A stretch of DNA of 64,000 nt from Acidimicrobiia bacterium. Lineage in GTDB: Bacteria; Actinomycetota; Acidimicrobiia; Acidimicrobiales; Bin134. The stretch lies in NCBI GenBank assembly GCA_022825005.1, contig JAJDYU010000057.1, positions 62,001 to 126,000 of the forward strand, given 5' to 3'. Position numbers and translations under genes: made by a program. The notes beneath the pieces are model-generated. The model ran no database searches, was not told the DNA's origin, and saw nothing but the letters and a program-made list of their open reading frames with translations. Positions 16,962-26,813 of this stretch are shown here, piece by piece (the stretch's first letter is position 1; the number at the start of each line of letters is the position of its first letter).

Positions 16962-18242
16962 TCATTGATCAAGGGTGACATCTACTGTTTCGATCACTTC
17001 CAACTCGCCGTTGCGGACCTCGGCGAGCAAGTAGCGGCCCACGGTGGTGTCGCCGACATCGTCCATTTCCAAGGGGCCAGACACGCCGTCGTAGTCTATG
17101 TCGACTCCCTGAACTACCAGCTCGGCACACTCTCCGTAAGTGCGGCACTTCTGACCGTTGCGGGTGATGTCGGGCACCGCGGCGATGATCGTCGGACCGT
17201 CTACTCCACCGGCAGTGAGCGCGGCCAGCGCCAGGATCACCGCGCAGTCGTAGGCCTGCCCCCCGTAGATGGCGTTGCCCCCCGTCTTCTCGAACACCCG
17301 CTGGTTGAATTCCTCGCTACCGGACGGGCTCTGCACTCGCAGCCCGTCGACGACTGTCGGGTCGGTGGGGCTCACCCGCTCGGGCATGCCGAAGTCGAAC
17401 TGCCCGGCCGTGAGGTGGATGGCCCAGCCGGGCACGCCCATCTCGATAAGCCGACGGGTGATGGTAATTCCCTCCTCGAAGGCAATGAGGGCCACCGCAT
17501 CCACCCCCATATCTGCAATCTCGGCCACGGTGGCGTCGAAACTGGGAGAATTGGGGTCGAAGGTCACGGTTTGCGAGGCCACTCCCAATTCGTCGAGGTC
17601 GTCGGCCAGCAGCCGGGCCAGCGAAGAGCCGTAGTCGTCGGCCCGGTTGGCTATGGCCACGTTGGTAGCTCCGCGGGAGGCCATGCTGTTGGCCATCACC
17701 TGGGACTCGCCCACCGCCACAGTGACCGTGCGGAAGTAGTACTCGGCGTTGGCCTGGGTGCTGAACGACGGCGACGTGTTGGACGCCGCGCACTGGGGTA
17801 TCTGCGTGTCGAACAGCGTTTGGATGATCGACTGCGACACCCCCGAGGCCGCGGCCCCGATTATCACATGGGCCCCCTCTCCCAGCAGGCGGTTCACCGT
17901 CTCGGGGGCTACGTCCGGGTCGGTGGCCGAATCACCGGCAATCAGCTTGACGTTGCCCCCTTGGGCATTGATGTCGGCCACCGCCAACTCGACGCCGGCA
18001 ATCAGGGCCCCGCCGATTGAAGCCGACAGCGAACCTGTCTCGGGCAGCACTCGCCCGATCACCAGCTCTGGGGCGGCGGTCGATGGCGGGGGCTCCGGCG
18101 CCGCGGTCGGCTCGGTCGTCGAAGCCGGGGCAGAAGGGATTGCCGAAGTGCCGTCCTGACTGTCGTCACCGCTGCCGCAGGAGGCGGCCAGCAGGATCGC
18201 GGCCACGGTAAGGGCAGCGGCTCGACGCCATGGCCCGGTCAT
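16962..18242 (-). CDS. Substrate-binding lipoprotein, LivK/Peripla_BP_6 type
   Basis: 426 residues. Signal MTGPWRRAAALTVAAILLA with lipobox AASC (Cys22), a Pro/Ala/Glu linker, then the domain from ELVIGRVLPETGSLSASIGG. The landmarks VNRLLGEGAHVIIGAAASGV and NTSPSFSTQANAEYYFRT tie it to the neighbouring paralogues, but it is the most divergent of them (C-terminal CRTYGECAELVVQGVDIDYDG kept). ATG at 18242 is preferred because it lies 7 nt after the DUF1330 stop and gives a compact signal peptide; ATG at 18266 would overlap that gene and lengthen the N-terminus. Confidence 0.91.
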   Translation of the reverse strand: MTGPWRRAAALTVAAILLAASCGSGDDSQDGTSAIPSAPASTTEPTAAPEPPPSTAAPELVIGRVLPETGSLSASIGGALIAGVELAVADINAQGGNVKLIAGDSATDPDVAPETVNRLLGEGAHVIIGAAASGVSQSIIQTLFDTQIPQCAASNTSPSFSTQANAEYYFRTVTVAVGESQVMANSMASRGATNVAIANRADDYGSSLARLLADDLDELGVASQTVTFDPNSPSFDATVAEIADMGVDAVALIAFEEGITITRRLIEMGVPGWAIHLTAGQFDFGMPERVSPTDPTVVDGLRVQSPSGSEEFNQRVFEKTGGNAIYGGQAYDCAVILALAALTAGGVDGPTIIAAVPDITRNGQKCRTYGECAELVVQGVDIDYDGVSGPLEMDDVGDTTVGRYLLAEVRNGELEVIETVDVTLDQ

Positions 18243-18249
18243 GGCGAAT

Positions 18250-18549
18250 TCAGTCGCCGAATCCATTCACCAGCACGGCGAAATGGCGACTGGTGGCGTC
18301 GTGGCGCTTGCCCACCACTGCCTTGTAGGCGTCGGACTCCCACACCTCGCGGGCCTTCTCCTTGGAGTCGAACTTGAGCACAACCGTCTGGTGGCCGGCA
18401 GTGTCCCCCTCGACCACCTCCGACTCGGTGTCGAAGGCAACCAGCTCGGCGCCGTCGCCGATGCCCAGAGCACCGGCCGCGCCCTGCATGTACTCCCCGT
18501 ACAGCTCGGGATTGTCCACCTGATAGTTGACGATGATGTAAGCAGCCAT
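18250..18549 (-). CDS. DUF1330 family protein
   Basis: 99 residues with the ferredoxin-like alpha+beta fold of DUF1330 (AAYIIVNYQVDNPELYGEYM, VVLKFDSKEKAREVWES, YKAVVGKRHDATSRHFAVL). Members are small dimeric cytoplasmic proteins of unknown activity, often next to catabolic or fatty-acid genes. It sits between the DUF35-thiolase gene (46 bp upstream) and a binding-lipoprotein gene, apparently co-transcribed with both. Function not assignable. Confidence 0.85.
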   Translation of the reverse strand: MAAYIIVNYQVDNPELYGEYMQGAAGALGIGDGAELVAFDTESEVVEGDTAGHQTVVLKFDSKEKAREVWESDAYKAVVGKRHDATSRHFAVLVNGFGD

Positions 18550-18595
18550 AACTCTCTTCTAGCAGACCGGATCAGCCCCGGACGAAGAGGCCAGT

Positions 18596-20233
18596 TCATC
18601 CCCTCACAAAAATAAACGTGCCGCCAGGATGGCCGCCTCCGGTGCTGACCACCGCCACCTCGGCACCGTCAACCTGCCGTCCGCCCCCGTGGCCCCGGAG
18701 CTGGATAACCGCCTCGTGGAGGAACCCGTAGCCGTGCAGTCGCCCGGCCGAAAGCTGGCCGCCGTGGGGGTTGAGGGGGATCTCCCCGTCGCGGGCGATG
18801 CGGGTGCCGCCCTCCACGAACGCTGCCCCCTCGCCTTTGCCGCAGAACCCCAGTCCCTCCAGCCAAGAAAGGGCGTTGAAGCTGAACCCGTCGTAGAGCA
18901 GGGCCACGTCCACATCAGCGGGCTTCAGATCGGTGCGGCTCCACAGGTGGGCCGAGGGGCCGTCCACCATCGGCTCGTGCAACAGCGTCCCCTGGTCCCA
19001 TGACATCCGCTCGCGCATCTGGGTGCCCACCGCCTCCACCAGCACCGGGCGGTGGGGACCGTCGGCCGCGGCGTCCACCGCCGACACCACCAGGGCGGTC
19101 GAGCCGTCGCAGGGCACATCGCAGTCGAACAGGCCGAACGGGGTGGTGATCATGCGGGCGTCCAGGTAGTCGTCGATGGTCATCGGCTCCTGGTAGATGG
19201 CCACCGGATTGTGGGCCGCCCCGGCCCGCTCGGTCACCGGGATCCACCCCAGTTGCTCACGGGTGGCGCCGTAGCGATGGAAGTAGTGGCTGGCCATGAG
19301 CGCGATCCAGTTGCCCGCCGACATGGCCCCATAGGGCAGCCGCCACTCCATCTCCCCAGAGATGCGGGCGCCGCCGCCCACCCCGGTGTTCTGGCGATTC
19401 CCCCAGGCGATCGATGTGGTCTCCCACACGGTGCGAAAGCACAGCACGTGGCGGCATAGCCCAGAGGCCACCGCCAGCATGGCGTTGACCACCGCGCCGC
19501 TCTGGCCAGGGGTCTCCCCGGTGCCGCAGAACCAGGTGGGGGCGATGCCCAGGGCGTCGGCCACCGGGTAGATGCCCCCCTCTGAGTGGCCCCCGTCCTT
19601 GGCTGCGCCGCCCGGATAGGTGGACAGGCCGTCGATGTCGTCCATAGTGAGCCCGGCGTCGGCCACCGCCGCTTGGCAGGCCTCCACCGCCAGGCCCATG
19701 GGATCGCGCCCCAGCCGCCGGCCCACCTCCGACAATCCGATCCCGGTGATGGCCACCTTCGACTCGAACTTGTCGGAAACAGGCATGGCCCGCACCGGCG
19801 CCGGGTCGGGCTCCGGGTACTCGTCCGCCTCAACCACCGGATCGCCGGTGGGGGCGAAAACCGGCAGCCACACGTCTTTGTGCTGCTCGAAGCGCACCGA
19901 CACCGGTAGGCCGATCACCACGTCTTCGGGCTCGGCGTCCACGATGAGGGTGGTGAGTCGCACCAAGGGGTCCTCCTCGATGGCCACCAAACCGATCACA
20001 TAGGGCACCTCCATGTCGGGCAGCCACGGCTGGTAGTTCACCGTGAACCCCACCACCGTGGCCCGCCCCGAAACTTCCCTGATCTCGGGCGGCTCCCCAC
20101 AACCCGGGCACACCGCACCGGGGGGATGGAGGTAGCGGTCGCTGGTCCCGCAGTACTGGAAGCGCAGCACGCCGTCGGCTCCCGCCGTCCAGAAGAACTC
20201 GTTCTCGGGCGTGAGCTTGGGCAGAGGGCGCAT
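18596..20233 (-). CDS. Fusion of DUF35 OB-fold/zinc-ribbon domain and a thiolase-like (SCP-x/Ltp2-type) domain
   Basis: 545 residues. The N-terminal 140 or so are a DUF35 (ChsH2-like) domain: zinc-ribbon region FQYCGTSDRYLHPPG then AVCPGCG, followed by an OB fold (GRATVVGFTVNYQPWLPD). The ribbon has only one Cys in its first pair, so metal binding may be incomplete. From about 150 on is a non-decarboxylating thiolase-like domain (ITGIGLSEVGRRLGRDPMGLAVEA, LSTYPGG, VALLYDGFSFNALSWLEGLGFC, NPHGGQLSAGRLHGYGFLHEA). DUF35 proteins often pair with thiolases or retro-aldolases in CoA-ester and steroid side-chain breakdown, here as one chain. ATG at 20233 is used; reading continues upstream without a start supported by homology. 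Confidence 0.85.
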   Translation of the reverse strand: MRPLPKLTPENEFFWTAGADGVLRFQYCGTSDRYLHPPGAVCPGCGEPPEIREVSGRATVVGFTVNYQPWLPDMEVPYVIGLVAIEEDPLVRLTTLIVDAEPEDVVIGLPVSVRFEQHKDVWLPVFAPTGDPVVEADEYPEPDPAPVRAMPVSDKFESKVAITGIGLSEVGRRLGRDPMGLAVEACQAAVADAGLTMDDIDGLSTYPGGAAKDGGHSEGGIYPVADALGIAPTWFCGTGETPGQSGAVVNAMLAVASGLCRHVLCFRTVWETTSIAWGNRQNTGVGGGARISGEMEWRLPYGAMSAGNWIALMASHYFHRYGATREQLGWIPVTERAGAAHNPVAIYQEPMTIDDYLDARMITTPFGLFDCDVPCDGSTALVVSAVDAAADGPHRPVLVEAVGTQMRERMSWDQGTLLHEPMVDGPSAHLWSRTDLKPADVDVALLYDGFSFNALSWLEGLGFCGKGEGAAFVEGGTRIARDGEIPLNPHGGQLSAGRLHGYGFLHEAVIQLRGHGGGRQVDGAEVAVVSTGGGHPGGTFIFVRG

Positions 20234-20244
20234 GCCCAGAATTC

Positions 20245-21039
20245 TTATCCAGACGGGGAGTAGAAGTTGAGTTGGCCGTCGCGCACGAACCCAGCCAGGC
20301 ACAAACCGGCTGCGGCGGCCGTCTCCACCGCCAGCGCCGATGGGGCGCTCACCGCCACCAGCACACCAAAGCCGGCTGCCCACGCCTTCTGCACCATCTC
20401 GAACGACGCCCGGCCGCTCACAAACAGCCCTAGGCCGCTGGCGGGCAGGTCGCTGTCGAGCAGCATTCGGCCCACCACCTTGTCCACCGCGTTGTGGCGG
20501 CCGATGTCTTCTCGCACCAAGGTGGGCTCTCCGTCGGCCCCGAAGGCGGCCGCCGCGTGCACTCCCCCGGTGGTGCCGAACAAGTCTTGGAAGGCCCGCA
20601 CCCGCTCGGGCACCGCGGCCAGCAAATCGGCCGAGATGGGCGGCCCGCCCGCAGGCAGGGGGCTCAGCCGCTCCCGCAGCGCCTCGATGCTCTCGGCTCC
20701 GCAAAGCCCGCACGCCGAAGTGGTCAAGCCCAGGCGGGGGGTGGCTGGAGGGGCGCCGTCGGTTTCCACCGTGACCAGGTTGTACTCGGTGTCGGCCGCC
20801 GGCTCGTTGGCGCAGTAGCGGATGGAGGTCACCGAGGCGTCCCCCAATAGCCCCTCGGTGAAGCAGAACCCCGCGGCCAGCTCGAAATCGTGGCCGGGGG
20901 TGCGCATGGTGGTGGTCACGGTCACGGCGTCGAGCTCGATGGTGAGCGGCTCCTCCACCACCAGATTGTCGGGGCGCCGGTGCTCCTCAGACCCATCCCA
21001 ATGGCGCACCAGCACCCGCTCGGAGCGCCCCCGGGTCAT
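20245..21039 (-). CDS. fdhD: Formate dehydrogenase accessory sulfurtransferase FdhD
   Basis: 264 residues. FdhD passes sulfur from a cysteine desulfurase to the bis-MGD molybdenum cofactor of formate dehydrogenases and related molybdo-enzymes. The sulfur-carrying Cys pair is seen as TTSACGLCGAES. MRTPGHDFELAAGFCFTEGL and the glycine-rich REDIGRHNAVDKVVGRM motif are also typical. The start overlaps the end of the nitrobindin-like gene by 4 nt (ATGA), and the DUF35-thiolase gene follows after 11 bp. No formate dehydrogenase gene is in the window. Confidence 0.95.
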   Translation of the reverse strand: MTRGRSERVLVRHWDGSEEHRRPDNLVVEEPLTIELDAVTVTTTMRTPGHDFELAAGFCFTEGLLGDASVTSIRYCANEPAADTEYNLVTVETDGAPPATPRLGLTTSACGLCGAESIEALRERLSPLPAGGPPISADLLAAVPERVRAFQDLFGTTGGVHAAAAFGADGEPTLVREDIGRHNAVDKVVGRMLLDSDLPASGLGLFVSGRASFEMVQKAWAAGFGVLVAVSAPSALAVETAAAAGLCLAGFVRDGQLNFYSPSG

Positions 21040-21506
21040 GACAGGCGATACATCTCAGAGACAACGTGGTGCTGGATCTCCAGCCCCATGGCCGCCATGG
21101 CCACCGAGGAGTGCAGCACCTCACCGTCCACCCAAAGCCGCCGCTCGGTGGCGGCAACCGGCTTGGCCGAGTCGGTGCCCAGCACTGCGGTGGAGGACAG
21201 CTGGATGTCGCGTCCCTCCACGGTGCCCTCCAGCACCTCGGCTACTCCCGAGGGCTGGGCCAGCACCAGCTCCACGCGCCCGTCAGGCTGGGGGCGCAGA
21301 AATCCGGCCTCAGAATGCAGGGGCAGGCCGGTGCCCGCGTCCTTGGTCTTCTGCACATAGGCCACAAACGGCTTGCCCACGTGGGTGAAGGAAACCTCCT
21401 CGGCATAGGAGAAATCCTCGATGGTGGGGTACACCCCCGTGCCCGCGCCCTGCCACGTTCCCAGCAGGAACGCCAGCGGTGCGCACGCCGGATGAAGCTC
21501 AGCCAT
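21036..21506 (-). CDS. Nitrobindin-like heme-binding beta-barrel protein (THAP4/FABP-like family)
   Basis: 156 residues. The family hallmark LLGTWQGAGTGVYPTI opens a ten-stranded barrel. The C-terminal GLEIQHHVVSEMYRLS contains His residues at the place of the axial heme ligand. Mycobacterial relatives bind ferric heme and isomerise peroxynitrite to nitrate. Whether this one binds heme is inferred only from the motif pattern. It is 35 bp downstream of groEL and translationally coupled to fdhD. Confidence 0.85.
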   Translation of the reverse strand: MAELHPACAPLAFLLGTWQGAGTGVYPTIEDFSYAEEVSFTHVGKPFVAYVQKTKDAGTGLPLHSEAGFLRPQPDGRVELVLAQPSGVAEVLEGTVEGRDIQLSSTAVLGTDSAKPVAATERRLWVDGEVLHSSVAMAAMGLEIQHHVVSEMYRLS

Positions 21507-21541
21507 ACCGCGACGTTACCGCCGCCGATTGCGAAACCGGG

Positions 21542-23239
<1,698 letters not shown>

Positions 23240-23266
23240 TTAGCACTCTCGATATGAGACTGCTAA
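23240..23266. promoter_or_regulatory. CIRCE operator (HrcA binding site) upstream of groEL
   Basis: TTAGCACTC (23240-23248), 9-nt spacer, GACTGCTAA (23258-23266). The consensus is TTAGCACTC-N9-GAGTGCTAA, so the left arm is perfect and the right arm has one mismatch. It lies in the 5' region of groEL on the minus strand, where HrcA would repress transcription until heat shock. Confidence 0.9.
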
Positions 23267-23333
23267 AGGTTACCGAGGAGGGCGGAGAACGCCAAACTCA
23301 AGGGGCGTGCAGGGCCGATCAGTCGCTAGAGGC

Positions 23334-23609
23334 TCAGCCGCCGGCCACCGCCGGCACGATGGCCACCGTCTGTCCGTCGGGCACCGACGTGGCCAGGCCG
23401 TCGGCAAACCGCACGTCGTCGTCGTCCACGAACACATTCACGTACCGGTGCAGACCACCGGACTCGTCGATCAGGCGATCTTTGAAGCCGGGGTGGGAGG
23501 CGTCCAGCGAGGCGATCACATCGCGGACGGTGCTGCCCTCGACGGTGACCTCGCTGGCCCCTCCCGACAGGGGGCGAAGGGTGGTCGGTATCCGAACAGT
23601 CACGCTCAT
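23334..23609 (-). CDS. MoaD/ThiS-family sulfur-carrier-like protein
   Basis: 91 residues with a ubiquitin-like fold and the C-terminal Gly-Gly (VPAVAGG) that is adenylated and thiocarboxylated in this family. SVTVRIPTTLRPLSGGA at the start and YVNVFVDDDDVRFADGLAT are typical of the actinobacterial MoaD-like/CysO group. It may carry sulfur for molybdopterin, thiamine or cysteine synthesis. No partner E1-like or synthase gene is adjacent. ATG at 23609 gives the normal length. It is divergent from gpgS. Confidence 0.87.
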   Translation of the reverse strand: MSVTVRIPTTLRPLSGGASEVTVEGSTVRDVIASLDASHPGFKDRLIDESGGLHRYVNVFVDDDDVRFADGLATSVPDGQTVAIVPAVAGG

Positions 23610-23666
23610 GGGCCATGATGCTATTCGGATGCAGCCCAGGAAACGACTCGTGAATCGGGGGTCAGT

Positions 23667-24563
23667 GTGATCGGGCGGAGGAAATTCTCCGCCGGGGAGT
23701 TCTCCGCGGCTGAACTGGCGGCGCGCAAGGGGAGCACCACGGTGTCGGTCTGCCTGCCGGCCCGCAACGAGGAGGCCACTGTGGGCGCCATCGTGGAGGT
23801 GGTGCGAGACGAGCTCATGGACAAAGTGGGTTTGGTCGACGAGCTGATCGTGATGGACGACCACTCCACCGACCAAACCGCCGCAGTGGCCAAAGACGCC
23901 GGGGCCACCGTGGTGGCCTGCGCCGACGTGCTTACCCATCTGGGCGACCAGCCCGGCAAGGGCGAGACGCTTTGGAAGTCGCTGTTCGCCTCCACCGGCG
24001 ACATCGTGGTGTGGTGCGACGCCGACGTGGCCAACTTCGGCCCCCACTTCGTCTCCGGTCTTGTCGGCCCGCTGCTGGTGGACGACGCCATTTCCTACTG
24101 CAAGGGCTTCTACCACCGCCCGGTGGGGGCCGACCAGCGAGGCGGGGGGCGCACCACCGAGCTGGTGGCCCGACCGCTCATCGCCTTGTTGTTCCCCGAG
24201 CTGGGCGACATCGTCCAACCGCTGGCCGGGGAGTACGCCGGGCGCCGCGATGTGCTGGAGCGGGTGCCTTTCGTGCAGGGGTACGGGGTGGAGATGGGCC
24301 TGCTCGTCGACGTGTGGCGCCTGGCCGGCTACAACGCCATCGCCCAAGTCGACTTGGGCACCCGCGTCCACCGCAATCGCCCGCTGCACGAGCTGTCGTC
24401 CCAGGCCGCCGAGGTCATGCAGGTGGCCCTGCACCGGGCCGACCGCACCCTGGTGAACACGGCAATCACGGTGCGCCGCCCCGGTTTCGGCGACACCGAG
24501 ATCACCATGCAGGAGCGCCCTCCCCTAGTCGAGGTAACCGGCTACTTCCGCCAGGCCCGCTGA
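23667..24563 (+). CDS. gpgS: Glucosyl-3-phosphoglycerate synthase
   Basis: 298-residue GT-A glycosyltransferase (family GT81). It transfers glucose from a nucleotide sugar to 3-phosphoglycerate, the first step to glucosylglycerate and, in mycobacteria, methylglucose lipopolysaccharides. Motifs are VSVCLPARNEEATVGAIV, ELIVMDDHSTDQT, the metal-binding DAD in VWCDADVANF, and GDIVQPLAGEYAGRRDVLE with the family GEYAG loop. GTG at 23667 is the start. The phosphatase that normally follows (GpgP) is not adjacent. A glycerate kinase gene converges from the right. Confidence 0.92.
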   Translation: MIGRRKFSAGEFSAAELAARKGSTTVSVCLPARNEEATVGAIVEVVRDELMDKVGLVDELIVMDDHSTDQTAAVAKDAGATVVACADVLTHLGDQPGKGETLWKSLFASTGDIVVWCDADVANFGPHFVSGLVGPLLVDDAISYCKGFYHRPVGADQRGGGRTTELVARPLIALLFPELGDIVQPLAGEYAGRRDVLERVPFVQGYGVEMGLLVDVWRLAGYNAIAQVDLGTRVHRNRPLHELSSQAAEVMQVALHRADRTLVNTAITVRRPGFGDTEITMQERPPLVEVTGYFRQAR

Positions 24564-24635
24564 GCCGCCCGCAGAACAGCCCGCTGAGCCATCTGCAAAG
24601 CCGCCCGCAGAAAGGCTGGTCGAGACCGCGCCCGG

Positions 24636-25622
24636 CTAGGCCCCTAGGTAGTCCAACACCACCTTGGCAACGAGCCCGGCCGTGTCGGCCATGGCCGCCT
24701 CGGGGCCGAACCGATCGCTGAGGCTGACCATCTCTCCGCACTCCGGTGCCGCAGTGCCGTCGGCCCGGCCCACCACCGCCAGCACCGGCACTCCTGCGGC
24801 GGCGGCCATCTCGGCCACCCCGCCCACCACCTTGCCCTCCAGAGAGGTGGCGTCGAGCGCGCCCTCCCCGGTGATCACCAGATCGGCCCGCTCGATGCGC
24901 CCGTACAGGTCCACCTCCTCAGCCAGCAGCTCAAAGCCGTTGCACAGCTCGGCCCCCACACACGCCAGCCCACCGGCCAAGCCGCCCGCCGCCCCCGAGC
25001 CCTCAAGGTCGCCCACCGCCACCCCGTAGGTCTCGGCATACACCCCGCAGAGCCGCTCCAAGCGCCGGCGCAGTAGCTCCACTTGCGTCGGGGTGGCCCC
25101 CTTCTGGGGTCCGAACACCTCGGCGGCGTCCACAAAGCGGGTCCGCACGTCGCAGGCCACGGCCAGCTCCACCCCCCGGAGCCGCTGGGTGGGATACAGC
25201 GCCCTCAGCGCGCCCAATCCTCCGTCGGTGGTGGCCGAGCCCCCCACCCCCACCAGCACCCGCCGAGCGCCCCGCTCCACCGCGGCGTCGATCAGCTCCC
25301 CGGTGCCGTAGGTGGTGGCCCCCAGCGGGTCGTTGTCCTCGGCCCCGCCCACCAGTGCCAATCCCGATGCCCGGGCCATCTCGATCACCGCGGTGTGTCT
25401 GTGCAGGCGCCAGGGGGCCTCCACCGGGTCGCCCAGGGGCCCGGTCACGATGTTCGACCGGTTGGCGCCCCCCACCACTTCCAGCGTGCCCTCACCCCCG
25501 TCGGCCATGGGCACGGCGTCTACAGTTGCCCCGGCCAGATCGCCCGCCTGGGCTATGGCGGCGGCGATTTGAGCGGCCGTGGCCGTTCCCCGGAATTTGT
25601 CGGGGGCGGCAACGATATGCAT
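24636..25622 (-). CDS. Glycerate kinase (GarK/GlxK family)
   Basis: 328 residues. It phosphorylates D-glycerate using ATP; members of this family usually make 2-phosphoglycerate. Family motifs are APDKFRGTATAAQIA, VPMADGGEGTLEV, GVGGSATTDGGLGAL (nucleotide-binding glycine-rich loop), GPQKGATPTQV, GSGAAGGLAGGL and LVITGEGALDATSLEGK. It is at the end of a short minus-strand group with the LytR_C and DUF3263 genes and converges with gpgS, giving two glycerate-related enzymes side by side. Confidence 0.93.
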   Translation of the reverse strand: MHIVAAPDKFRGTATAAQIAAAIAQAGDLAGATVDAVPMADGGEGTLEVVGGANRSNIVTGPLGDPVEAPWRLHRHTAVIEMARASGLALVGGAEDNDPLGATTYGTGELIDAAVERGARRVLVGVGGSATTDGGLGALRALYPTQRLRGVELAVACDVRTRFVDAAEVFGPQKGATPTQVELLRRRLERLCGVYAETYGVAVGDLEGSGAAGGLAGGLACVGAELCNGFELLAEEVDLYGRIERADLVITGEGALDATSLEGKVVGGVAEMAAAAGVPVLAVVGRADGTAAPECGEMVSLSDRFGPEAAMADTAGLVAKVVLDYLGA

Positions 25623-25651
25623 ACAGCCACAGCCTTCAGGCTGTCCGACTG

Positions 25652-26299
25652 TCAGCCGGGGCGCTGGGCCAGGCTGTCGGGTCCGATCAGGATGAGGATG
25701 AATGCGTTGCCCAGGGATTCGAGGGTGAGGCCTCCGGGGGGAGGATCAGGCATCGGCCACAGGGGCTTCTCAGACTCGCCCAGCAGCCGGGCGATGCACT
25801 GGGCGTCCACTTCGTAACCGGCCCGGTAGTAGAAGGCCGAGCCCGTTTGGGGACTGGCATTGTGCGGGGGCAGGGTCACGTAATTGGCCGCATTCAATTC
25901 GCCCGAAAGGCGACCGGCGGCTCCGGTCACGTCGGTTCCGTTGGCCACCAAAACGCCGATGGTCGACGGATCTCGGCACTCGAGCTCTTCATCGGGAGCG
26001 GGAGCGGGCGGCTGCGTCACCTCCGGTGCCGGCTCGGTGGCGGGCGCCTCGGTCTCCTCTGGCGCCGGTGCGGGCGTGGCCGCCGCCGAGCCGTCGTCAG
26101 AGGGAGGGTCCACCGGGTCGGGGATCTCCTCGGGCGCCACGGTGGCCTCGGCCGTCGGCTGGGTGGTGGTTACCGCCGTCGAGTCTTCTTCGTCATCGAG
26201 GCCGCGGGCCAGAACGAAGGCCCCGGCGGCAATGAGGGCGAGAACCAGCACCACTCCTTTGAGCGCCATTTGGTTGTTGGGGGCTCGATTTGACTCCAT
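25652..26299 (-). CDS. Membrane-anchored LytR C-terminal-domain protein
   Basis: 215 residues. One N-terminal membrane helix (LKGVVLVLALIAAGAFVLA), a low-complexity Pro/Ala/Glu/Thr linker (about 40-110), then a LytR_C domain (IGVLVANGTDVTGAAGRLSGEL ... NYVTLPPHNASP). In LytR-CpsA-Psr proteins this domain accompanies cell-wall polymer ligation; stand-alone versions are common in actinobacteria and their role is unclear. The domain should face the outside. It lies 21 bp after the DUF3263 gene and 29 bp before glycerate kinase. Confidence 0.85.
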   Translation of the reverse strand: MESNRAPNNQMALKGVVLVLALIAAGAFVLARGLDDEEDSTAVTTTQPTAEATVAPEEIPDPVDPPSDDGSAAATPAPAPEETEAPATEPAPEVTQPPAPAPDEELECRDPSTIGVLVANGTDVTGAAGRLSGELNAANYVTLPPHNASPQTGSAFYYRAGYEVDAQCIARLLGESEKPLWPMPDPPPGGLTLESLGNAFILILIGPDSLAQRPG

Positions 26300-26320
26300 A
26301 TTGCCTTTGGCTCCGGGCTG

Positions 26321-26581
26321 TCAGCGCGACGGCTGTCGGCCAACCGAGGTATGGCCGAACTTCGATCGTCTGCGGCGATCGCGCAGTCGCCGCAGACGCC
26401 GCACGACCATCGGGTCGTACTCCATAGCGTCCGTCTGTTCCAATAATTCGTTCAGCAGCTGGTAGTACCGGGTTGTGGAGAGCTCGAAACGCTCGCGGAT
26501 CGCCGCCTCCTTCGACCCGGTCTCCTGCCACCAGGTGCGCTCAAAATCCAAGATCGCGCGATCTCGTTTCGTGAGAGCCAT
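26321..26581 (-). CDS. DUF3263 family protein (putative helix-turn-helix)
   Basis: 86 residues, very basic C-terminus (RRLRRLRDRRRRSKFG). The N-terminal MALTKRDRAILDFERTWWQE and the following AIRERFELSTTRYYQLLNELL match the actinobacterial DUF3263 family, which looks like a small helix-turn-helix protein. ATG at 26581 matches the family start. It is the first gene of a three-gene group and diverges from the tRNA-Thr gene. Confidence 0.85.
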   Translation of the reverse strand: MALTKRDRAILDFERTWWQETGSKEAAIRERFELSTTRYYQLLNELLEQTDAMEYDPMVVRRLRRLRDRRRRSKFGHTSVGRQPSR

Positions 26582-26640
26582 TCCACAAGCGTTACCCACC
26601 ACTAGGCGCTATTCAAGCACCCTCCCCAAACCGCGCCCCT

Positions 26641-26646
26641 TATGCT
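26641..26646 (+). promoter_or_regulatory. -10 box for tRNA-Thr
   Basis: TATGCT matches the TANNNT consensus and ends 11 nt before the first base of the tRNA. I see no clear -35 box at normal spacing. Confidence 0.5.
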
Positions 26647-26657
26647 CTCTATTGCAG

Positions 26658-26733
<76 letters not shown>

Positions 26734-26813
26734 ATTGCATGAGTGCCGGCTTTAAGCCGCCTCGACGGGTGGTTTCCACCTAGCCTCGAAGCAGCATTCG
26801 GAGAGGAGCCCCC

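Noticed and set aside
20234-20713. In-frame upstream extension of the DUF35-thiolase gene across fdhD
   Set aside because: The extension is complementary-frame reading through fdhD and has no similarity to DUF35 proteins, which begin near the ATG at 20233.
24564-24635. Repeated GCCGCCCGCAGAA pieces between gpgS and glycerate kinase
   Set aside because: Two short imperfect copies in a 72-bp spacer without a stable stem; probably chance similarity or slippage in GC-rich DNA.
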